A stretch of DNA of 64,000 nt, taken from contig NPFB01000084.1 in NCBI GenBank assembly GCA_014084085.1, positions 147,820-211,819 of the forward strand. The letters are read 5' to 3'. The translations under genes and the position numbers were made by a program. The notes under the pieces were generated by a model. That model was not told the DNA's origin and did no database searches. It was given only the letters and a program-made list of their open reading frames with translations. Origin of the DNA: Hondaea fermentalgiana (Eukaryota > Sar > Bigyra > Thraustochytrida > Thraustochytriidae). Below, in pieces: positions 59,601 to 64,000 of the stretch (positions within the stretch are counted from its first letter, which is position 1; every line of letters starts with the position of its first letter).

Positions 59601-62056
59601 TCCTTTCTCTCGTTCTTTTGGCGCCCAAGCTTCTCGGCAAAGCCTAGGTGAGTCGCAAATCGTTCGAGCATTTCTTCATTGGTCGCACGCGAGCCGATGT
59701 CAGCTTCATTGAGGGGCGCGAATATGCTTGTGCGATTCTGGTCAATCTTCCAAAGGTCGTCATGGGCGACACGGTAAACTGCCAGGTATGTGAGCGAAAG
59801 AAGGTAGTCCGCAAGGATGATGTGACCGTCGAAGAGAGGTGTTGACGGCGCGACCCTATTAACTTCTTCTTTGCGCCGCGCGTCTGTACGCTTACCATAA
59901 TTGTTCTCGACGAGTCGCCGAACTTCATCAAAGGCGTCGTCCTTGAGCACCCGTTGTCGACGACGCGGAAGGCAGTCCACCGCGTTTTCATTCGCAGTGT
60001 CACACAGAAGAGGAATACCTGAGGCGAGCAACTTTATGCACGTCGTGCGTTTGTCGATCTTCTCCTGAAGCTTGTCGATCTTCTCTTTGTCCTTGGAGAA
60101 TCCGAGCCAATAAAGAAGACCAGACTCTTTTTCATACCCTTCCGCCTGAATCTTGACATCCTTTGGCATTTGGATCAGCACATGTTCTTTTCCCGATATA
60201 GCACTAAAGAACTTTGCAGTCTTATTCATCTTCTCCTTGGCTTCCTTGGGCAAGATTTTTCGCAACTCCTCGTCAAGGACCTCGCAAAAGGCTTTGTACT
60301 CGTGCATGGGATAGCGAAATGGAAGTCCTCTCTCCGTCTTCATACGAGGATCAAGGCTGTAGGTTTCGTTGCCATGTACGAGTTTGAGAGGCTGAATGCA
60401 CTCTGGCACAGCCCAGGTAGCGGTCTCTACATAGTAGTCCATGCTCCGATACAGCGAAGTCTCTTCGAACCAGCAGATCACGTTAGCCTCATCGATACGC
60501 GATTTGCTTGTGAGCACGTTTTGAGGTGTTGCCGAAACGAGAAGACGAAGTACATTTATTCCCTCAAGTTCGGAGTTGTTGAGAAGCCAGTTGTGTGCGC
60601 CTTCCTGCGTTGGTCCATAGTGGCACTCGTCAGCGATGATGACAAGGAGCGTTTTTGGGGTCGAGGCCTCTTTGACCATCCATTTTCGGTGGTCTGACAT
60701 AACTTTGTGTGGGACTTTTGTGTGCTTAAGTATAAGACCCCCTTCGAGGTTTGCGCGCGTAACTCGATCTGAGGTTTGCGTTTGGAGAGAGTTAAAGTTG
60801 GGCGTGAGCACTACAAAAGAAACTCTGTCGAATTGAGATGCCCACGATGCGTCTTTTGAGGACAGAATCACTTCTTTGGCTCTCTCGAACAGCTTTTCGG
60901 CGATTCGGCGCTGCTCTGGATGAGCAACGTCGGGTTGAGCTGACCCTGCTTCTTGTTCAGGCAGATCGTCACGCTCAATCGCTTCATCTGGAATGGCAAT
61001 GTGCACACTAAGGAACACAGGCTTCTCATCGTCTTTGAGCTTGGAGTCTCTGGTCTGATCGAGCTCCATGGTGATGCGCTTGTCTTGGCGCTCGCGAAGT
61101 TTGAGTCCAAAGCTGGCCAAGGCGTGAGTGAGCTGTTCCCAAGCCCTTGATTTGCGCGCGCTCAGCAAAGCATCGTCATCTCTTGTAAGGATTTCTTGGG
61201 CAAGATCTGCACGCTCATCAGAACTGCCAGGAAATGGCGGCATAGTAAGCTCCAATTCGCCTTGTTGTTTGCCGACCATGCTTGACTCGTTGATGACAAA
61301 GGACACCTGCACAGGTACGTCCACGCCAAGCAAGTCTGTGTCATCTTCGTCCTCGTTAGCAATGACATCGTCTTCTTGGCTCTCGAGACCCTTCTGGAGG
61401 AGTTGCTTTGCAAGGGAAACCTTGGATGATCCCAGTACGAGCAAAAGGCTGATAATGCTGCCACCTTCCGCCTCGCGAACGGCGATCACGCGAAATCGAC
61501 CGTTGTCAGTTTTTTGAATCGCAGAAAGTAGATCGTTCTCGACGTCATCCGAGTCTTCAAATACTTCGGCGTATGCTCCTTTATCCTTGCGTTTCTCTCT
61601 CTTGGCTGTTTGCCGAAGGTTTTTAAACAAATTCCTGTTCTGACGCGACAGCTTCTTTGCGGCGAGATCCCGAAGAACTTCACGCACATACTCGATGTCC
61701 TCGTGGACCTCAATCCCAGATTCGTCACCAGCTTCAGCAGCGGATAGGAGGTGGCTGTCCGGGTCTGTAGCGATCTCGACGAGCGAGTAGGCGAGAAACT
61801 CGAGACCTTCCACAGTATCACCATTCGCTTTGTACTCTTTTCTGAGGCCTGCGACGTCCTGGAGACCCCCTTCATTCTCGCCACGCATCCACCACACGCG
61901 GAGGACTTGCGGCAGCGCCTCTGCGTCGATCCTACCGTCTTTGCAGAGGTCCTGCACGGCCGCGGGGCTGTTCTCCACCTCCTCTTCAAACCTCGTCGCG
62001 GGCTCTGCATTCAGCACCAGCACCAGCGGCCGCGGAGCGGTCTCGCTTGCCTCCAT
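53615..62056 (-). CDS. Giant C: circularly permuted SF2 helicase + GT-A glycosyltransferase, GREB1-like
   Basis: Single exon, 2,813 aa from ATG 62056 (MEASETAPRPLVLVLNAEPA). This start aligns with A and B. The frame is open to 62206 but the extra 50 residues look like leader sequence. Motifs in order: Ia VVLTPNFNSLQTQ, II DECH (476-479), III SAT, VI QEFGRVCRYPG (about 1114), Walker A GKTGTY (about 1346), then GT-A WILDDNVDVC (DDN 1791-1793) and FWEDVEFN (about 1932). A Ser/Asp-rich region is followed by a Cys/His-rich block (about 2334-2512; CxxxH pairs such as CGKH, CNKH and CKEH), probably zinc-binding. The C terminus has a single copy of the helical repeat found five times in A (TSQDIFDWITIKKV, then GLARLRNALRREI). 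It thus combines the C-terminal modules of A and B and may be closest to the ancestral form. Confidence 0.85.
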   Translation of the reverse strand: MEASETAPRPLVLVLNAEPATRFEEEVENSPAAVQDLCKDGRIDAEALPQVLRVWWMRGENEGGLQDVAGLRKEYKANGDTVEGLEFLAYSLVEIATDPDSHLLSAAEAGDESGIEVHEDIEYVREVLRDLAAKKLSRQNRNLFKNLRQTAKREKRKDKGAYAEVFEDSDDVENDLLSAIQKTDNGRFRVIAVREAEGGSIISLLLVLGSSKVSLAKQLLQKGLESQEDDVIANEDEDDTDLLGVDVPVQVSFVINESSMVGKQQGELELTMPPFPGSSDERADLAQEILTRDDDALLSARKSRAWEQLTHALASFGLKLRERQDKRITMELDQTRDSKLKDDEKPVFLSVHIAIPDEAIERDDLPEQEAGSAQPDVAHPEQRRIAEKLFERAKEVILSSKDASWASQFDRVSFVVLTPNFNSLQTQTSDRVTRANLEGGLILKHTKVPHKVMSDHRKWMVKEASTPKTLLVIIADECHYGPTQEGAHNWLLNNSELEGINVLRLLVSATPQNVLTSKSRIDEANVICWFEETSLYRSMDYYVETATWAVPECIQPLKLVHGNETYSLDPRMKTERGLPFRYPMHEYKAFCEVLDEELRKILPKEAKEKMNKTAKFFSAISGKEHVLIQMPKDVKIQAEGYEKESGLLYWLGFSKDKEKIDKLQEKIDKRTTCIKLLASGIPLLCDTANENAVDCLPRRRQRVLKDDAFDEVRRLVENNYGKRTDARRKEEVNRVAPSTPLFDGHIILADYLLSLTYLAVYRVAHDDLWKIDQNRTSIFAPLNEADIGSRATNEEMLERFATHLGFAEKLGRQKNERKDVGRFFIAGGVEKASVQHVLDVLLTATLEAAWNQMAEADYKVLNKRFGEEWTKRMEKLREKKVRNTPDHWQVGWEFVLSEKMAGNLEDLNEQQGNLSQAWYNETDRLLHDLLDVHPKYRTGRMAVIRVYETDENLSIQDCLRSALIKLGLTHNDHGGLLSVVADVGGSDGKKGNTNEQQRPGRRATSLFTQIESWVLDRDLRHPSKQKSNPDAHETLKDRVNRSFAEAKAREMLEAQKKQAKPRNVQRTAKYEDLENLPTIVILCEKGRMGDTFPHSFRFLDIRLRSSPTYSTFVQEFGRVCRYPGLDDSKVKGITIKKGPESTDGVEKSELRSQLDLFFRESDVKDYFAKGGSFAVLDPGNEVRFHADSEFQFRSRLETALCPSSSSRARFGMWKAKRYVHVLPTVLMNAERFGAQLQKAVEHKYRDVHGLQRIDQCIPGPLDLYVSSDRSRSTKNAHPKLIRVENGSTKVINPLHDHGAYRAQQPQSGANERSSKSSKSRQPHYDWAQDGEKDPRRLLLVAQCQQGKTGTYLHFIKLLKDHIEVAIPAPPKPLPPVARASWSLPYWRNLIIGSRPLGFPSMRNDYDKPKTGQYHEAVMRQRLLLLALAGEQGESWLDFYIMKLLVEDCEAIQSKAGKEVLKHLEKFIGKKEAPITTDHTDTELAFRCVNFDDRFSNSEWKTSFQEIWDGREAKAMLFSALRKSSLGQSQDASVSQRLRAAQAYVQNRLWDAGARGRDRKALNSISRENMERVTFSTPQQRAYSRVAAKSISRNFDEKYCQKQHEVHNIELVAEGVSLSAPYSGFQGLSVFADADSVQVYLDAKSKRVPLFDVSHVPKPASKVPKTVSKVSETLRMSAREEAKDVRWVFVPSYNRAGVALLNYEKAIPEPDEKNNQGKRTVVCIVVRSGQQFKDYVANYGSAHLVLGLPPKMPSKMDRTKFVTAEQGGIGYARLFIQLAASELGLPWVWILDDNVDVCYERRLMDDVPSNPPKAPPDPCTFVTVMTGVEHIVQNEEETIQLTGDEKQMQVRRSKRPSIRRRPAPEVSTLPVRSKGELTGGAGQYGLIGIRRDAQARLKDPKAPFLVTYSVYSFILLNVDSTVRAGVYFPVKTFWEDVEFNHLVDEAGLVCLKVNRFYHHKKNLKLGTRSGPARDSLSEAPAHFTHLKEALVHFRDTYGGLAPGQLLSSQLRASFPPSHRWAAIVREWVAREGSCEGAAKVPVYFLEAASDSAINRIALHVPASTTSSLFVIRCDDLRAFGELEEGNETITLKNRPNCTFRIYREADIDDPFATKLFYARTEPPAIALQSSREVKVVSPNDDDDDNTDNSGDDEDDKSGGKSAHGDSGIPHTGHDRSSVSPSTSPFGRAGDLERAKKRPNSATDLASTSNASATKSLKSAHIETALECDGEGKKLEVVNSPSLSSPTPSKLSASSTAQINVSSDDNPPVELDFGKKRVRPDANADLEHAPKHVNVENDDEHGNVSTIPKRPRLEIKRTSSKDEGATRFTDDGRSLCIGQDVHPKTNKRIDCTNIAVRGGPLCGKHSMAAGRKATCAIIINTETNECCGQPSAQNAPGYCNKHIPPAIKFKHNDPRNKLCKRVEYYYTATLKPVQDRDEIKRLDADWSLVQGGDKALAHFKNASESPKYTFVFTCNANKEKETSFCKEHRKKYDVCAVDNCRAVCYRYYNCCKDCLEKKKLAVAGKQLLRLKPENIPRDYRDGHPSAKTRKSIINSITKNARFLSPKDCIVDPSEIDPSLFAKDVEKDEEGEDEHEEGETNSSDRLALEPQEAEKAKLDLPSPSSAQFVIDLSSPLADSSSEAESEVDDSKTSTPKATKSTSSQGSSKHGAVALSNSSSSSSDDKSRLSSQTSAGGAPVTPNSIEKRTQKPTSGGRRKFSSVPLSAAAKAKAKKKIQDLKTKYAPDGNPPREFYQELLAHVTSCKTSQDIFDWITIKKVQSFISNSDEQTNERINKCKSGLARLRNALRREIYDGA

Positions 62057-62738
62057 CCTCGGTGCAGCCGCCGCGGCGTTGCGCGCGCGCGTGCGCTCCC
62101 GCTCTCTCCCTCGCCCGTCCGCCGGGCTCAGCTTGCTTGCTCGTTTGCTCGTCGATCCGACATCTATTATTGGTCGCGAGCGAGGATTTGCGTGCGGGTT
62201 GATCAAGATCCAGGTGACGTCACCGGTTACCAGTTAAGAAGTACTAGCGCTCGCCTACTGCTCGGGCTGGTCACCGCTGACTGAGAAAAATCGCGGCAGC
62301 GAGGTTCGACTCTGCTTCGCGCTGCTCTTCGCCGCCCCCGTCAAGGTCCGCCTGGCCGTGGAGTGGGCGACGAACGTGGGGCTAAGAAGCGCCGGCGGCC
62401 GCGACGCGCGCCGCTCTCGAGGCGTCCCTGCGCGGGTGCAGCCGCTGGCTCCGCGGCCGCGGAGGCAGCGCTAGAAGGAGCAAGAGGAAGTATGGAGGCA
62501 GTTTTCGTCGTGTGCGTCTCTCTTCCCGCACTCGTGCCAACGGAAAGAAAGCTTGATCTTGAGCCGGGCGTCCACGAGCAAAACCAAACGCGACGCGTGC
62601 GGCAGAGAGCGACAGACCCGGCGCAGGAGAAGGAGTAGCGCGGCGTGAGCGCTCGCGGCGCAGAGTGCGACTAGTCTAGAGTGGTTTGGAGTGGACCGGA
62701 CCGCTGCAAAGAAGCTTGCGGACGGTCAACAAAAGATA
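62057..62738. promoter_or_regulatory. Bidirectional promoter region, giant C / LRR gene C
   Basis: 682 bp between divergent start codons. GC-rich, no supported gene. The layout matches that at 42756-43215. Confidence 0.55.
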
Positions 62739-64000
62739 ATGAAGGGCCCTCGGAAGGGCCAGCCGAAAACGAGGCGAGGTGCGGAAGCCAAGGAGAAAGA
62801 GCTCGAGACAGACGCGACGCAGCAAAAGCTTGGATTGGCGCTAGGTGCCTTGCGCTCATCTTTTGCTGTCGCACCTATACTGGCCATGCAAGGGCTGCAG
62901 CTCGGCGATGAGGGCGTTGCTCTTTTGGAGAAGGGCCTTTGCTCAGCAAGAAAGCTACAACGCCTCAATCTATGCGACAATTTGATCAACGACACGGGAG
63001 CCTGCCTCCTAGCGCGGCTCATTATTGAGAACAAGCATTTGAGAACAAATCTTGCTGAGCTGCGGCTGGCAAGGAACAACATTGGTGAAAGGGGCGCACG
63101 CGCGCTTGCAGATATGCTCAAGCACAAGGAAGGCGATGTTGTACTTGTCGACCTTGAAGGGAACACCTCAATCTCTGCTGTCGGTGCAGAAGCTATCTTT
63201 GGCGCGGCGCTCATCTCTCGCCCACAGAAGCTCAAACTAAGCAAGTGCGGGCTCTGCGATCGGACTCTTGATGCCATCATGACGCAAATTGAAAAGAAGG
63301 GCCATTCTTGGAATCGCGAAGACTTTGCCAAGGAACACAACTCTGCTACGTGGGGTTTTATATCCGTACAAGAGAACGCCCATGAGCGCCGGGTCGTTGT
63401 GGACCTATCCGAAAACGATTTCTCGGCTGGCAAGCTCATCGAGTTTGCCAAGACAACTCGCTGCCTCGAGACCATTTGCGAGATCATTGTCTCACCGATG
63501 GAGAATGTGACCCTGGAATCTCCCTTGCTAGCTTTGCACGCCTCACAAAAGGACACGCCCAGTATTACGGCTCTCTTGCGAGAGAAGAGTCCTTCGGGAG
63601 ATATAGAATGGGCCGAGCCTATGTCGTCGAAAGTCCCAGATCTGGTAAAGGAGCCTTGGGCGGTAAGCCTTTCCACAGATCTCAAAAACGAAATCTCGCC
63701 GTGCAATAAAGCGTCAGCGCACCCCAATTCTTTGCATGTGAGGATGATTGAGTGTGTTGACAGCGTTCCGCAGCTCGCAAATATGGTCTTTGAAATCGCA
63801 GACAGACTTGAGACCAGTGATGTCATTCTGCTTTTCCGCGAATGCGACCGTAGTCTTCTCACAGAGCATGTGGTCGAAACACAGCGCTGCTATAGTGCCG
63901 AGGAACTACCTTGCAAGCATGGCGAACTACAACTTTGCGCTTTGCATGCGAAAAGACATCTGCACAGCACTCGAGCTCTTGCCAAAATTGAGCCGCCAAC
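62739..64000 (+). CDS. LRR protein C, partner of giant C (runs off window)
   Basis: I translated this frame directly: it is open from ATG 62739 to the end of the window (420 complete codons, no stop). The start MKGPRKGQPKTRRG is basic, not the myristoylation-like start of its paralogue. RI-type LRRs follow: LQGLQLGDEGVALLEK-like (reads MQGLQLGDEGVALLEKGL), LQRLNLCDNLINDTGACLLA, LAELRLARNNIGERGARAL and VDLEGNTSISAVGAEAIF. The shared second-half blocks are DLSENDFSAGKLIEFA and VILLFRECDRSLLTEHVVETQRCYSAEEL. It corresponds block by block to LRR gene A. It diverges from giant C. A role with the giant protein, for example substrate recognition or scaffolding, is inferred from the repeated pairing only. 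Confidence 0.82.
   Translation, partial: MKGPRKGQPKTRRGAEAKEKELETDATQQKLGLALGALRSSFAVAPILAMQGLQLGDEGVALLEKGLCSARKLQRLNLCDNLINDTGACLLARLIIENKHLRTNLAELRLARNNIGERGARALADMLKHKEGDVVLVDLEGNTSISAVGAEAIFGAALISRPQKLKLSKCGLCDRTLDAIMTQIEKKGHSWNREDFAKEHNSATWGFISVQENAHERRVVVDLSENDFSAGKLIEFAKTTRCLETICEIIVSPMENVTLESPLLALHASQKDTPSITALLREKSPSGDIEWAEPMSSKVPDLVKEPWAVSLSTDLKNEISPCNKASAHPNSLHVRMIECVDSVPQLANMVFEIADRLETSDVILLFRECDRSLLTEHVVETQRCYSAEELPCKHGELQLCALHAKRHLHSTRALAKIEPP

Noticed and set aside
33609..62056. Giants as an integrated giant-virus or transposon segment
   Set aside because: I saw no capsid, polymerase, transposase, integrase or terminal repeats. Intronless structure alone is not enough.
62726..63862. 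378-aa open frame on the minus strand
   Set aside because: It lies antisense to LRR gene C, which I translated and which shows LRR motifs and full-length paralogy to LRR gene A.

Overview
The window is nuclear DNA of a microbial eukaryote. It is GC-rich and gene-dense, with short GT-AG introns (about 60-110 bp, many with a GTACG or GTAAG donor), small intergenic spaces and two 100-N scaffold gaps. A PP2C-cyclic-nucleotide-binding-kinase fusion, LRR-kinase fusions and the general gene style suggest a stramenopile, probably a thraustochytrid/labyrinthulomycete (inference, not proven by any marker here).

Left half (1-28 kb): an IQ-motif coiled-coil protein (+); a 22-exon LRR-kinase gene (-) in which 20 consecutive exons each carry one leucine-rich repeat; a VPS10/sortilin-type receptor (-); a six-exon LRR membrane protein (+); a REXO4-like DEDDh exonuclease (+); a PEMT/ICMT-type phospholipid methyltransferase (-); a PP2C-CNB-CNB-pseudokinase (+); an unrecognised protein (+); and a bHLH transcription factor (-). 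Most look like ordinary housekeeping or signalling genes.

Right half (28.6-64 kb): an unusual lineage-specific cluster. Two tandem Fe(II)/2-oxoglutarate oxygenase-like genes (one with its iron-binding residues lost) are followed by three giant intronless paralogues of about 2,570-3,050 aa (A, B, C, all on the minus strand). Each giant carries an SF2 helicase-like module whose motif I (Walker A) lies after motif VI, that is, circularly permuted. A GT-A glycosyltransferase domain (DDN/DDD, then WED/WEN) follows. This order matches what has been described for GREB1 and its relatives, which were linked computationally to the base-J glucosyltransferase family. A and C each diverge from a paralogous LRR gene (+), so the cluster grew by duplication of a [giant - | LRR +] unit. 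B has lost or never had its partner.

The best candidate for an undescribed system is this oxygenase + permuted helicase/glycosyltransferase + LRR island. By analogy with JBP/JGT, it could hydroxylate and then glycosylate a base or a protein. The substrate is not shown by the sequence. A sixth copy of the C-terminal repeat of giant A lies hidden behind its apparent stop codon and could be joined by a 205-bp intron.
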